From Taenia hydatigena (lineage: Eukaryota > Platyhelminthes > Cestoda > Cyclophyllidea > Taeniidae): a stretch of 64,000 bases of DNA. The DNA lies in the NCBI GenBank assembly GCA_036345935.2, contig JADWOT020000001.1:15345053-15409052 (forward strand), in the 5' to 3' direction. The position numbers and the translations under genes are program-made. This document shows positions 1-12,115 of this stretch, one piece after another. The notes under the pieces were generated by a model, which was given only the letters and a program-made list of their open reading frames with translations, was not told the origin of the DNA and ran no database searches. Numbering within the stretch: the first letter of the stretch is position 1; every line of letters starts with the position of its first letter.

Positions 1-2544
1 ATCCAACTGTGAGTTAATGCAATTCCTCACCTATTGTGTCTTTCTTAGCCCACAATCAACGAATTCGTGTTTATATTAAATGTACGCGTACAATATGCTT
101 AATTCGACCTGACCTGTAGATTTCCCTTGTCTTCTTTTGTTGTCCTCATGTGTGCGTTGCAGAGTCTGTATTCACCTCTTCTACTTTATTGGACCTCACT
201 GACAAAGAAGGGAACACGGATATGACAGACGTTAGGAGGGACGCGTTTATTATAAAAATCGCACAATACCTGCACGTGTAGGTGACTGAACGAAGGAGAA
301 TATAAATGTTCCAGGGAATATGGGCAGTTGCCAATTAACCGGGGAATACTTCAGGCCAAATCCTTATTCCTTACCTCTGGATTCGTAGTACATTAGCAAA
401 CACCTGGTCTAGCTGGCGTGAGAGGCTGCGGACTTATCTCGATGGCCTGTCGTAGAGGGCCACTTGCAGTCTGTGAAGTTGCAAATGCGATTCACAATCA
501 AATTATTTAGCTACTACTCATCAAAACAGACGTTTTTGAAGTGCAGACTTACTGCGGTCCCTTTAACAGATGATTGGAATCCCGTACTAGTTATTTTTTG
601 GTGGTGGCGAAGTCATAAATCAGTGTCTACCACTGCAAAAAAGGCATACCTGAGGAGTGGGCAAACTATTTCATTTTACCAGAGTTTTACTTGTAATGAA
701 TAGGTAATTTGTGGACAATAGTAATCAAGAAGTTTTGGATCTTTATAAAAGTCGCCCAAGATTTCTTTGAGGCTATATCAATTTTTCATAAGAATAGTCT
801 CAGAAGTAACTTGGAACCCCAAGTGTAAGTAGAATATTCCGCCATGGCGCAGCATGTTGGAAAGGCGTCATTTTAATGTGGAAGCGATAATTAGTGTCGG
901 TGCCATTCATGGTGGTAGTAGTAGGGAGTAGAGCTTTAACTTTGCAAGAAAAGGAAAGAAAAAAGGCAAAGTCGCGTAGGAATTGCTGGCTGTAGATCCA
1001 GCAAGGTTTCAGCGAGGTGATGAAGGAAGCAGGAAGCATTTTCGGAACAACATCTCTGCAGAATTAGCTAGAAAGTTGGGTGGCACTTTCAACAATGCTT
1101 AATCAGTGGAAAAATGAAACGCTCTTCGAACGATTAGCAGGAGCAAGGTTTCACACGTCGAGGCGCTTTAAATTGCCACTGCTTAAGCTGTGTTGGTCAC
1201 AGCGCGAAACATTTTCAGTGCTTCATGATTGTAAAATGACCTGCGATGGTGCCTAAACAGTGAACAGAGGCAGTAGAAAAAGCTAAGTAGGCACTTGGAG
1301 TTAAACGACAGCACCATGTAACAGGATGCGTCAGTAGGTGGTTAGACCATGACCCAAAATGGCTGATTATGCATCAGTGATAAAAGACGTTCCCGAACTT
1401 TTAAATTCAGGCTGACTGTGGTCAAAGGGGAACTGGTAGCAAAGTAGAGGAAAAGAGCTTCGGGCTGCACTTATTTGTTTCCTATTCCTCTATTTTTGCA
1501 GTGCAGCTTATTGCGCTCAATTTTACCAAAACCAATGCGATACCCTGGAAAATGCTGATAAAAAGACGCCAAATACGCAGCTCTGTTTAGCCACTCGACA
1601 CACGACGTGTCTAGCATGGTAAAGACTTGCATGTTTTCCGCCTCATTTGGGTTGGTTGTGCAGATCCGACACATGAAAGTTGTGCACCGATCGTCGGTGT
1701 AAAAGTTACGTCAGTGACGGCAACGGAAATGAATAAGACAATACCTAGTAGACAGGACATTCCCATCTCAAACAGACAGGGTATTATCAATCGGAAGTCA
1801 CTGCACTGACGACCCTACAGCGCTTCGTTTGTGCCCTTCCGCACATCTATATGGAGCTGTCACCTCTGCTCACATCAGTCATCGCATACAAGCCTGTTCA
1901 CACAGGAGTCAGCGTGGTGCTTCATTCCCTCGTACGCTAACGATTGAGAAGAAGCATGAAGCTGTGACAAATTATGATTGGATGAAAGGCTTCTAATAAG
2001 CACGACTCGTGACGATGCAGGCGTAGACTAAAGAAGCTGTGATATGGAGGCTTGTGATAATGAAAGCGTTCTCACACTACAATTACTGCACGTCATTTTT
2101 AAAGGCGCCTTTGTCACACCAAATCGGATGGAGCCACCTGAGGGTGGATGAAAGGTAGGAGTTAGCACCGGAGGAGCTGCACGTCGATTGGCTAAATAGA
2201 GTCGCTCACATGGAATCCTTGCGTCAGCAGTCACCACATCCAGCCGCAAATGCGTTTGAGGAGATCACACACAATATTCCATACAATATTCAGAAAGGCA
2301 TGCAATATGTAACCCAATCGTGCCTCTACTAAATATCTTGTCAATAGTATTATTGCTCCTACCTAACTGGAGAAAAACTGGCTGATCTAGTGATGGCAAA
2401 TGAAGTGAGTGCTGGAGTTCTTATCTCCAGCAGCACCAATCACCTGACTAAGACCGCATTCCTCATGTTCGCAGCCAGCATTTGGATGTTGGTGTTAGCA
2501 GGTGGAAGTTCCTCTCCGCATTTGAGACTGCTGTCAGCCAATGT
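1..2544. other. No gene recognised
   Basis: Short open stretches occur on both strands, but none shows a motif, a repeated counterpart elsewhere in the window or convincing splice sites. I see no RNA gene or repeat array here. It precedes the first tandem duplication unit. Confidence 0.5.
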
Positions 2545-2801
2545 AATCACTGCAATGCTGATGGTGGGTTCCTTCCCCACCCCTTACCTTCCTATCCATA
2601 GCCCCATGCAGTTATTTCTAAACCCGTAATTGCGTTCGCCTCCATATCGGTGCCCTTTATTACATTCTATCTTCGTGCATTTCTGTATGCCTATTCGCCC
2701 TCCGATTTGTCACACAACCATGACTATTCTTGTTTTGAGGATCCAGTCAGTTACTCTGCTATCCTTTCTCGATACTATTTAGCCATTATAGGGCTGCTCA
2801 T

Positions 2802-3083
2802 TTGTTTATTGTCCTATTTTGGTTAGCTTTGGAAGTGTTCCTTTCTGGACATAGCTTTTTACTAATTACGAAAAATCCAATCCGCCTTGAAGTCATTTAC
2901 TCCTCAATGGGTCCAGAATCGATACGACATTCATCAGACCCACCAATTCAACAATGCGTTTCTGATATAGGTCTTTCCATTAAATTCAACGATAAGATAG
3001 CAGAGCAACAGAGCTTTTTGCAACATATATACCTCTTTAATTATTTACCAACCACTTATCGCCTTCTTAGGCTTTGTAAATGA
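2802..3083 (+). pseudogene. Decayed SH2-like domain, unit A
   Basis: A 93-residue open stretch reads like a worn SH2 domain. FLLI at 2856-2867, preceded by SGHS, sits where SH2 domains have the phosphotyrosine-binding FLVR motif; the key Arg is Ile here. The tail (about 3000-3060, including SFLQHIYLFNYLPTT) resembles the end of an SH2 domain, where a 'region-of-interest' helix is followed by LTT-like residues. The strongest support is position: a kinase N-lobe on the same strand follows about 300 bp downstream, which is the SH2-kinase order of cytoplasmic TKs such as Fes/Fer, Csk and Src. The matching part of unit B (about 6080-6300) has in-frame stops. If the reading is right, loss of the Arg means no normal phosphotyrosine binding. 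A profile search could overturn this. Confidence 0.35.
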
Positions 3084-3387
3084 TGGATTCAACCATCATC
3101 ACAATGATCGGTGTAAGATGAGGCTTCATGAATGGAGTCACTGTACCCGTTCGGAGTTAGAATTCCAATGCTTGGCATAATTGTGACAACCTACTGCAGA
3201 AAATCGCTTGTAGCAGCGGTTGGTAGCTTGAATTAGGCCATACACTGACAGTAGACCAGGCCAGCCCTTTTTGCGTTCTTTTTAGTATACTAATCATTTT
3301 CTCTCTCTTGGCAAGACCCATCATCTGTAAAGTTGGTGTATTAAGGCATATCCACGTAGAGCGGATCCTGTCATCCATCACGAGGAC

Positions 3388-3684
3388 GTGAGACTAAGGA
3401 AGCAAATTGGTAGAAATGACTTTGACGTGGTCTATCTGGGTCTCATACGCTATATAGAGATGGCAGTGAAAAATATTTTTAAAATTCTGAACTACAAAGC
3501 CTTTCTTTTACGTGGGAATTATAATGCAAAGACCATCATTAACGCGTCGTGTGTATTTAGTCCCCGCTTTAGTGCGCTTGACGCTAGGAGTCTTTAGTGC
3601 TGCCGATTCCTTAGTCAACGGCTCTCTCCTAGACTGTCTAAAGTTTGCTGAGGAACGCCAACTAGAAAATGCCAAGCTCATTTG
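3388..3684 (+). pseudogene. Tyrosine-kinase-like N-lobe fragment, unit A
   Basis: The frame from 3388 reads as beta strands 1-3 of a protein kinase. IGRNDFDVVYLG (3406-3441) stands for the glycine loop (usual G-x-G-x-F-G-x-V), with two glycines lost. MAVKNI (3460-3477) is the beta-3 strand with the ATP-binding Lys kept at 3469. A stretch in another frame (3638-3682, FAEERQLENAKLI) fits the following helix C and ends in TGA at 3683. Unit B has the same N-lobe with exactly the same spacing from the first Val to the Lys (81 bases). The catalytic loop and C-lobe are missing in this copy, so it cannot encode a working kinase. The frame change may be an intron or an indel. Confidence 0.55.
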
Positions 3685-3699
3685 AGCTACCACTTGGGT

Positions 3700-5787
3700 T
3701 GATGCTCACTATCCCTTCCTTCCATTTCTTTCTCTTGAAATGCAGGCCATCCTTCACGGCAGAGCATATGGCAAGGTACACCAAAGACCAAAAGGGTAGG
3801 ACACCTGGCTGCATAAGTTTCACCTTTTTGCCTTACTCGCAACTTACTTACGTATTATTATCCTGAGAAGAGTAGCAGAATGTCAATTAATTGCTGAGAT
3901 AAACCATTCTTTTTAAGTTATTCGGTGAGCATGCTTCTTACACAATCCAAATCACTTAAAGTGACTCTGACTCATCCTGGCTTGCTTAGTAATTTTGATT
4001 TTGAGGCACGTTACATGTACATATGTCCATGGCAGAGCCAAGACCAATGCCTCAGGCGGACGAGAGTGCACAAGTGGTACATGGTTCCAAATCCGCCTTT
4101 TAGACCAGCTTCCACGTGGCGGTGAAGAGATGTTGGCAAAGTGGTGTGTTGTCGAAAGCGCCGTGGAAGAAGGAGAGCTGTCTGAGAAAGCAAAGGTGTT
4201 GGATGGAAATTTGCTATGCTCTTCGTGATTCTATTTACAGATGTTGAGGCTGCAAAGAAGACAACTGTGATTTACATAAAACCTATCATCTTTATCAGTC
4301 GCAGGTGATTCCCGTGTGGTATATCAAGCTTACGGGGTCGATTATTAGAAGTTGGCATTTCCGACTGATTCGATCTAGTAGGTGTTTGGGTGATCGAGAC
4401 CGCACTACGCAGAAGAGCATGCACAAGGAGTCTCAGTGAGTCCCTAAGTGGTTGACAGCTAGCCAGGGAAGAAAGTCCAATTGTAAGCCACTGTGACTGA
4501 GAGGTTTCAAAGGCGCGAAATGGCGTGCAACGGTACCGATCTGTAAAGTGTTTAAAAAGGTATCGTTAACTATTATCTATTTAAGTTTTAGATCATGTGT
4601 ACATTCTAATCGCCTTTAGAAACTTTGTAAGCGCCCTGGCATTGCCGAACCATTTAATTATTTGTGTTTCTGTTCGGATGGGGGCCGATCCATATTTGCA
4701 AACGCATTAGCCTCCAAGCATCAAATAGTTTATTTAATAAGATAAAGTGACCTTTGCCATGATTGCCGTCGATTTTTGAAATCAACGGTCGTTGTCACTT
4801 AAAATGGACAAATGCCTCGTTGCATCACATATATGTGGCATGGGTCGTTTGTTAGGCAAGTACGATCGGCCATGCTGGTTCTTGCCACAGAGGCATTAAT
4901 TGAAATCAACATAAGCATAAAAGATGTAATTAATTCATTGTGCTGACGAAATTTGCCTGAACCCAGCCTGCGGTGCAGCGGCTGTGCAATAGTTGCTGGG
5001 AGGCACAGCGAGATCACTTGATTTCCTGCAAATTGTGTTTCCGCTTTAATAGCATGACCAAAAGACAAAACAAGTATGAACTTAGCTCTTCTGCGTCATA
5101 AAGAAGCCTATTATGAGCCTTACAGAGGCTCTGTAGAAAGGGTGGATAGAAAAAAATTGGAGCTGAATGGGAAGGAGTTTTACACAAAACATGTATAACG
5201 ATTCACTTAAGTGCTCCTGCTAGGTAAATGAGGTAGTATGCGAATCAGGGGACACTACCAAGCAAACTGATAGGGTCCTAGCCCTCAAAGCAAGAAATTT
5301 AGTCTACGCTGTAAAGTTCTTTTAAATTATAGGGCCTGAAGTATTCAATAGCCACATGAAGGCCTCTCCCTAAGTGGGAGGAGCGGGACATCCCGATTAT
5401 GTCCTCTAAGCATCCCTGTCACCGCCCATTTTACAGCCGTTTATCAATTTGTAAATAAGCGACTACAGCCAACTCTTTAGTTTCTTAGTTATTCCATTTC
5501 GATCAAAGTGCCAAGTCAAAAACCGGTATGTGGTTAGAGGAAGCACGCTACTCCAGTGGAATGCCACAAGTGGCGGTGTTCTTCGTAGGGATTAAAACTG
5601 GATTTCCGCTTTTTTGTCAAATCCTTATATATTTGCTTTAACTGCAATCAATTATTAGTATTTACCTTACCGAAATCTAATGTTATATCTACATTTCACT
5701 ACTTGAACTCTCACGTCACACATATGTGACACGCAAAATATACCAATTCATGATAGCTGGCATTGATGTTGCAGCGTGATACCGCTG
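3700..5787. other. 3' part of unit A, no gene
   Basis: This stretch aligns in patches with the 3' part of unit B (about 8100-10165). Its stretch around 4120-4530 also matches a third copy at 46630-47080. Short open frames on both strands are broken in the partner copies, so I see no coding sequence. It probably represents old 3'-flank or intergenic sequence carried along with the kinase gene. Confidence 0.55.
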
Positions 5788-6572
5788 CCAGTGAATGCAG
5801 TTCTTAAGCTGCTGGTGGCAAGTTCTTTCCCTACCTTTTACCTTGTTTGCCATAACTCCACGTATTTATTTGCAAACTCATACCTTATCCATTACAACGT
5901 TGTTTCCCTTATTCCACTCCATGTTCATGCATTTCTGCATGTCTTCCTACCTTCCAATTCATCATGTATCTATGGTTCTTCTTGTACTGGGGATATAGTT
6001 ATTTACTCTACGATCCATTCTTCTTATCATCTAAACTTTTTGGACAGATCACCTACTTATTTGCGTGTTTTGATGAGCTTTAAAATAAAAGTCTTTTTAG
6101 ACGCAATTTTTACTGATTACTAAACGCTTAATCCACATTGAAGCTACGAACATTCATCGAACCCATTGATCCGCTAACTCGTTCCCGATGAAGGTCTTTC
6201 CACAGCATGCAATTTTGGAGTGGTAGAGTGATCGCTCATTTTGGTAAGATAATGGTCTCTTCAATTACTTTACCAGTCAAATATCTCCTCCTTGAATTTT
6301 GAAAATGACAGTATAAATCCTCATTAAGATGGGCAGTACAGGATGGAGATTTGCCACCGCCAAGTTCCTAAAAGAAGTTGCTAAAATTCTTGGAATTTAT
6401 GATTCTAAAGTCTGGCATGAAGTTAACATTTTACTGCGGTAAACTCCTAAAAGCGACACCCGATAGCCTAGATTCTGCCTTTTATTTATCGAGTCTCTTT
6501 CTCGGCAGGACCTATCATAAGCGAGGTGGGCCTGGTTAAGGCGTGTCCATGTATAATGGATTCTGTCCGGAT

Positions 6573-7619
6573 GTGAGGCTAGAGAAGGAAGTTGGAAGGA
6601 AAAAATTTAGCGTATTCCATCCGGGTCTCATGCACAGGAGGAGAATAGCAGTAAAGAACGTTAAGCATTAAAGACTACCTTGAAATGGGAAGACTGATGC
6701 AAAGACCTTCGCATCAGCGCATCGTGCGTTTCCTTTGTCCTCTGTTTTAATACACTGGAATTACATGAAACTTACCACCGTGAAGAGATTCTTACAAAAG
6801 GCGAAGGCTTTTCGACAGTGTAAACGCATTCCTTCGGTATATTAGTCAGCTAATCAACGATGGTGAATGCATGCGCATTGCGTTTGGCTGGACGTCCTGG
6901 TCGTGATGGCTGCGATGCATCTGGAGATTGAGAGAGTAGGGCAAGGAGATCAACGAGTGTTGAACTTGATAGTGGACGTAAATGGCTCCATGAGCTTGCT
7001 TACTTCGGGTGGAAAAATTCGTGGCCGTAATCTAGACCTTACAAAAGAGTAGTTTAATTGGGTCTGTACATGCCTATCGGAATCACGGCCAATCCGCCGA
7101 CATTACGCATAGATTGATGAATTGCCTTCTTCCTGCCATCTTTATTGCCTTTTCATATGCTTCCCCTTTTCGTTGGTCGGCACTGGAGGCGACAATAGAT
7201 GGCTACCAGCCAAACGTTAAAGCTGATGTCTTGTCCTTTGGAGTCTCAATTTTTGAGGCTCCAACGCACTTTGAAACGCCACATAGGGAACTGTTTCTTT
7301 ATAAAATTTTGGGGTGTATGGTAGCAATGGCGATTTATGTTTGCTCATCTTCCATGAATTTTTTTTACTTCCTCATTTTAAATTCTTTTTATTTTGCCCC
7401 CCTTTTAATCGGACGCTTATCGAATTGCAGAATTTCCTTTCCGAGGGCAAAGTTCTCCCCTTGCCGCAATACCACGGCTGTGCATGTGAGGCAGAAGTTT
7501 ATTACATAACGAAATCCTGCCAGTACGCACAGACAGAACGGCGACCGCAATTCAAAGGACTCCGGCAAGAAATCGTGGAGTGCATCCTTGGCAAAAATGT
7601 TCCTCGTTACTTTGGATAA
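6573..7619 (+). pseudogene. SH2-type tyrosine kinase remnant, kinase domain (unit B)
   Basis: Kinase landmarks occur in order on one strand. The N-lobe is at 6573-6668, with VGRKKFSVFHPG for the glycine loop and IAVKNV keeping the ATP Lys (6654). A helix-C-like stretch is at 6771-6842 (KRFLQKAKAFRQC). The catalytic loop QGDQRVLN at 6942-6965 stands for HGDLxxRN, keeping the Asp but not the His. TSGG at 7002-7013 sits where DFG belongs. PFRWSALEA at 7165-7191 stands for P-x-RWMAPE, and ADVLSFGV at 7222-7245 for SDVWSFGV. After a likely phase-0 intron (GT at 7321, AG at 7430), the C-lobe end carries EGKVLPLP, EVYYITKSC and ERRPQFKGL, ending in TAA at 7617. The C-lobe resembles the Fes/Fer branch best, by eye. 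An in-frame TAA follows the N-lobe (6669) and TAG the helix C (6843). DFG is lost, so this is a pseudogene or, less likely, a catalytically dead kinase with unrecognised introns. Confidence 0.65.
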
Positions 7620-10165
7620 GACTAAATTACCTACACACAATCCACCTTGTTGCTGTCCCACTCTTATGCTTCGTTTTCAATGAATTTTGTTGGAATGATG
7701 TAAGTTATAGGATTGCGAGCAAGTGTATTGGTGCGCTATCTTTGAGATCTGTCTTGCGGTTGACTCAATTTAGCTGTTCCCGCCTCTACCTTCGGCCTCC
7801 GCTACTTGCTATTTTTCAGTAGGGACACAAAACCAACACTTGGGTGGACAAGCAAATGCGTCTGCAATGTGCCTGCTTGCATAATACGAACAGAGCAAAG
7901 CATATTTTCGTTCCTTTAGCACCATTTTGTTTTAAAAGGACCATATTTTCTAGTTCCATTCCAAGTTATACTCTGAATGGTATTTGACAGGAAAATATAG
8001 TCCTCTGATCAGGTAGTTTCGATTTCGCATCGCAGAATGTTTTGCGTCTTCTTATTTCTGAAATTTTTAAATTTATTAAAATTTGACGTTTTTATTTGGC
8101 TTTTTCTTGCTTAGTAATTTTGATGTAGAGACACTTTACGTGTGTTCATATCCATAGCATTGCCATGACTGATGCACAAAGTGGACGCGGGCGCTTGGGT
8201 AGCACATGCACTGATCATAGATTCAGATCCGATTCGCAGATTAGCCTCAATATATCAAAGAAGAGATGTTAGGAAAAATGCGCTGTTGAATGCATGGTGG
8301 AGGAAGAAGGGATGCCTAAGAAGGCGAAAGTGTTGAGTGGGACATCCCTATGCTCTTTGTATCGCCGTCTGCAGGTGGTAAGGCTAGGGAGAGGGCGACT
8401 GTGATCTACATCAGGCGACCATCTCTATCAACTACGGTTAATGCCTACGTAATCGTTCATGCTGTACACGCTTAACGATTGGAATTAGGTGCCAAGGCTT
8501 GCTTCTAATTGGACATGTGTTTGCGTGGTCGGGATCCTGCTACCGCCTAACCAGATGTCCATTTCACCACGCAGAGGAGTGTGCAAGAGGAGTCTCAGTG
8601 AGTCCCTGAGTGGTTGGCAGCCACCCAGAGGAGACAGTTTAATTGTAAATCTAGATGACTGAGAGGTCCGAGCGGCGCCAAACTGCATAATGTGGTTGTC
8701 TTTGCCTTTCATGTGGTTACCAGTGATGTGTACTATTCACGAAGGTATGCACAAGGGTATCGATCTATAAAATGTTTAAAAATAGCACTATCAATGGATG
8801 TTTTGTTCGAGTTTTTAGGTTGCAAAGGCATTTTAAGCAACTTTAGATGCTTCGCATGCGCCCTCGTACTGCTGATCTACTTAGTTATTTGTATTTTTTC
8901 GCGGTCAAAGCGTCGGCATTAGCAAAAGCATTAGCTTCTAGGCAGCAAATATTATTATTGACCTCAAAGTAATGCACAACCATTATCATGATTGCTCTGG
9001 TCTATTTTTCAATTATCGGTTGCTGTTGCTGCCTAAAATGGGCAATTACTTAATTGCGTCACCTATGTGTGACACGAGTCATTCATTAGGCATAAATGGT
9101 CAGCTGTTCTGCCTCGTGTCATGGATATATTAAGTAAAATTATCATTAGCGAACAAAGAATTGATTGGTTTATTGGACTGACAGCAATCACCTGAACCCG
9201 GCCAGCAGTGCAGCGGCTGCGAGGTGGTCGCTTGGAGACACGGCTTCGTTGTTGAGGGCGAAAACATTTACCCTCCTGTAGATTGTAATTTTGTCTTGGT
9301 TAAACGACCAGAAGTCCAGACCTGTGGATACTCATCTACTCTGTGCTTCAAAGGAGCTGGTCATGAACTTTACGGCGGCTCTACAGAGAGGGTAAAATGT
9401 GACTAAATGAAAGGTCGCACTGCCGTCTACTTTCCGCCTCCCCACATCTTTGGCTAAATAAAAACAAGGTGAACACAATGCATGCATAATAGATAATCTT
9501 AGTACTTTTGCTGTGCCTCCACGTGCAACAAAAGCAGAAGGCGTGATTGAATGGCCACATGGGTATAGGAGTATGCGAATCAAGAATCGCAATTGGGACG
9601 AACTGATAAAATCCCAGCCTTAAAGTAAAAAATTAGTCTGCGCTATATAGTTCTCACCAATTTTTAAGGCTCGAATTATTTAATTAGACTCACTAAGGTT
9701 TTACGCAATGCGGGAGGGACGGGACATCATGAGTGCGTCCTCCAAACGGAACTATCGCAGCCGATCAAACGATTCCATTCAGCCTCCACATTCGACACAA
9801 ACCCGGGTGTAATCGTCAAATTGGCTTACCTTTTAGTCTCTTACATAGTTTTGTGCGATCAAAATGTCGAATTAATAACGAGTTAGTGGTAGGGGAAGTG
9901 GACGATTCCATTGAGGTATGCCAGACATCTAGGGAGCCGGTAGGATCCCACAGCGTGGTGGTGCTCTTCGTAAAGAAGAAGACTGAATTTCCCACTTTCT
10001 ATGCCAAGTTTTAATAAATTTGCCTTGAATGAAACCCATAATTAGCGTGTACTCCACCAGCATCACATGTTATGTGCTCACTCCAGCTTGCACGTCACAC
10101 ATTTGTGTTGTGGAGGATTTATTAGCTTGTCATAAATGGCAGTGATGCTGCAATGCTCATGAGCG
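7620..10165. other. 3' part of unit B, no gene
   Basis: This downstream part matches unit A (3925-5787), and the stretch 7640-7900 also matches 46140-46420. Several short open frames exist, but none is conserved between copies. I see no domain, RNA gene or array. Confidence 0.5.
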
Positions 10166-10197
10166 TTATCGAAAGCTATGGGCCTTCTGTCTATTAA

Positions 10198-10629
10198 TTG
10201 ATGTATTATGAGAAGGGTCATGGCAATGGTAATGACCCCACGCGGATGAATGGCATGCCACGCTATGAACATGTCAATCTCTCCCACTTCAGTGTACAGT
10301 GTAACTCAACCCGTTCTACAATCGATGCTCCTGAGCATGCTAAATTAAAATCAAATGGTAATGAGAGTGGATACAATGCATCGCCTTCAATCTGCCTTGG
10401 AGATCGCACTGAGAATAGATGGCTACCCTTGGCCAAACCCACTTCGAGGAGAGTGTGTGCGCTGACATCAGTCCCCATTTTGCCATGGGTAACCGGCATG
10501 AATGTATCCTATGAAATCCATGGCACACGACCGATGTCGTTGTTTGAATCGGATCGGAAGTCAGGACTTGAATGGGAGCTCGATTCTATTGAATTAACCT
10601 CTACCACGTTGGTTAAAAGTGAGATGTGA
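10198..10629 (+). pseudogene. Discoidin (F5/8 type C) domain piece
   Basis: A 143-residue open frame. HAKLKSNGNESGY (about 10339-10377) stands where discoidin domains have ARLN...AW. ENRWLPLAKPTSRRV (about 10411-10455) stands for QWLQVDLGxPxxV, with the Trp codon at 10420. PWVTGMNVSYEIHGTR (about 10483-10530) stands for the WVTSYxVxYSxDG block, and the following LFESDRKSGLEWELDS matches the DDR stretch leading to LDGNS. Five N-glycosylation sequons (NLS, NST, NES, NAS, NVS) suggest an extracellular protein. No signal peptide was found upstream. The frame ends at TGA 10627, and no clear continuation of the domain was found. Confidence 0.55.
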
Positions 10630-10934
10630 GGCAACTTCTGGTCTTTACTTGAAACACATGGAATGTACAATCAAGTGCTACGGAGTTACGCCCTGCCATC
10701 TCATTACATGTGACTGCTCCAGTATTTTCTGTACGGCCAGATGACTATTAGTGCGATCGCGCGATCAACAAATGCATTAACTAGTCGTTCTATCTTGCAG
10801 TATTGATGCAGCGAATTATTTCCAGGCTGTGCGCTTATGCGTGAGCAAGGGTGGAACAATACGAAGGGTCTGGATCCGTGCAAGCTTGGTATCCGTTAAT
10901 CATTCGAAAATAACTACATTGTTTCACAGCATTA

Positions 10935-11343
10935 GTGCTGCCGAAGCAAGAGTTGATGGTAATTACATATGGTCACAATGTCAATCTTTTCGACGGGTCT
11001 AGCACGTGGACGCTATTTAGCACATATGCCTGGCCGTCTTTATGGATTATGCTGAGTTTCAAAAAAGCTCTGGAGAATGAAATTGGCATATGGATAAAGC
11101 GGCAAACTTATAGATGCATACAAGTTTATACTGCGATGACCAAACTATCCAAAATTGAGATGCGAGGTGGTGCATAAGGAGCCTATATCGAGGTATGTGA
11201 GGTCAGCTGATTGCGATGAAAATATTACAATGCATATCTCTCCAACATGTTGGATTAACATTTTTCGAATTCCCTGCAGCAGTTTAAGGACATATGCTCA
11301 GCCTTTTATTTCTATTTGTGCCTTGCTTTCATTACATTACTAA
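10935..11343 (+). pseudogene. DDR-like second extracellular domain, two pieces
   Basis: The frame 10935-11177 carries LPKQELMVITYGHNVNLFDG, which can be laid on the DDR segment where an LPGG-like turn is followed by a YDG motif. It then has IWIKRQTYRCIQVYTAM, which fits the DDR signature F-x-FDRxRNFTxMxVHCNNM. A second frame (11155-11343) has SRYVRSADC...CWINIFRI, fitting the end of this domain, where DDRs have ARFV...WMMFSEI. The two frames overlap by 23 bases, so at least one shift or intron separates them. Individually weak; order and spacing are the argument. Confidence 0.4.
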
Positions 11344-11399
11344 AACAATTTTAGATAACAGGCGTTTCCACAAAATGGTGTGGTTAAAGGGTGCATATG

Positions 11400-11521
11400 T
11401 TGGTCATTGGGTCAACGATCAGAGGAAGGAGTGGCGTGGATGTGCTAGCTACGCGTTGCTGGTGTTGTGCCCATTGGCCATGTGGTGCAGTGCAATATGT
11501 TGGGAAAGGCAGTTCGCCTGA
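11400..11521 (+). pseudogene. Putative transmembrane segment of DDR-like remnant
   Basis: The frame 11294-11521 ends with ASYALLVLCPLAMWCSAICW followed by the charged ERQ, a plausible single-pass membrane helix and stop-transfer. It falls exactly between the extracellular pieces and the kinase pieces, where a receptor TK has its membrane segment. The frame closes at TGA 11519-11521. The next stretch (11467-11682) is open in another frame, but I could not match it confidently to a juxtamembrane region. Confidence 0.35.
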
Positions 11522-11781
11522 GAGAGAACGCGGATGTATCGGATAGCAAAGAGGCAGGCAGTGGCCGAGGGAAGGGCCCGAGGCCTTACCACTGCGAGCT
11601 GCTCAACGCATTGGCCGACGTGCTTGGGCACCTTCACGGGCTCACCTCTACTTCTATTAATGTGAGCAACGCAGTGTCCTAGAAACATACAATTTTGTTT
11701 ATTTACAGTAAATGTGAGTATGTAGGATTTGACTGGCGATAGGTTACTGAGAGAAATCAATGTCGAGCTAGAAGTTGAAGC

Positions 11782-12115
11782 TTGCTTGAAAAAGTGTTAT
11801 TGCACGCCGGGTTACGCGGTAGCAGCAAATGGGAAAATTTCAGTAATGAAATGCGTAGACTCCTTAGGTCTAATTCCGTCTGTCTACCTTCAGCCCTGCA
11901 CAACTTCAACCCTAGTTTCTACGACCTTGTTGCGTTAATAAGGCACTCCAGCGAGGCATGTTGAGACTTACTACTCTCAAGCTGGAGAATTCGAGCATTT
12001 ACTTGATTTGGTGGCAGCGGATCCTCTGTCTCGGGCGCCAACACCGCTTACTGAATCTCATATGTCCGCGACTGTTTTTGTTTGTGCAATGGAAAGTAGG
12101 ATGAAAGACGACTAA
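11782..12115 (+). pseudogene. DDR-like kinase N-lobe, hinge and helix E
   Basis: The frame 11782-11964 reads LLHAGLRGSSKWENFSNEM, which overlays the beta-3/helix-C stretch of receptor TKs (AVK...xxDFLKEI). LLHA stands where AVKM should be, so the Lys is lost, but the helix-C Glu is kept (NEM). NPSFYDLVALIRH follows for beta 4 (HPNIIxLLxVC). Shifting by one base, 11963-12115 gives YYSQAGEFEHLLDL for the hinge and helix D (EYMENGDLxxFL) and SHMSATVFVCAMESRM for helix E (LxxMAxQIASGMKYL). The frame change without an obvious intron is most simply an indel. Confidence 0.5.

Larger units (their letters stand above)
2545..5787 (+). repeat. Tandem duplication unit A (contains SH2-TK remnant)
   Basis: This unit matches the next one (5788-10165) along most of its length. 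Matching blocks include the start (2545 with 5788), the pyrimidine-rich stretch near 2650 (with 5900), the kinase N-lobe near 3388 (with 6573), the stretch near 3985 (with 8108), the block near 4430 (with 8588) and the end near 5715 (with 10093). Unit A lacks about 1 kb that unit B has between roughly 6850 and 8100, which holds the kinase C-lobe exons. Divergence is high, with many small indels, so the duplication is old. Ends are by eye and uncertain by tens of bases. Confidence 0.75.
5788..10165 (+). repeat. Tandem duplication unit B (contains SH2-TK remnant)
   Basis: This is the second tandem unit, starting directly where unit A ends. It is longer than A (about 4.4 kb against 3.2 kb) because it retains the segment with the kinase catalytic loop and C-lobe. 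The two junction sequences near 5780 and 10160 are alike (ACGTCACACAT... followed by a diverged stretch), which supports a head-to-tail arrangement. Boundaries are approximate. Confidence 0.7.

Noticed and set aside
5776..6123. 115-codon + frame at the start of unit B as a gene
   Set aside because: Pyrimidine-rich, membrane-like by composition only, and not open in unit A. Its last part overlaps the SH2-like stretch in a broken state.
6795..6834. Glycine loop at TKGEGFSTV with a donor inside the Val codon
   Set aside because: Another frame over the same bases gives a better helix C (KRFLQKAKAFRQC), and a true N-lobe with the ATP Lys lies upstream at 6573.
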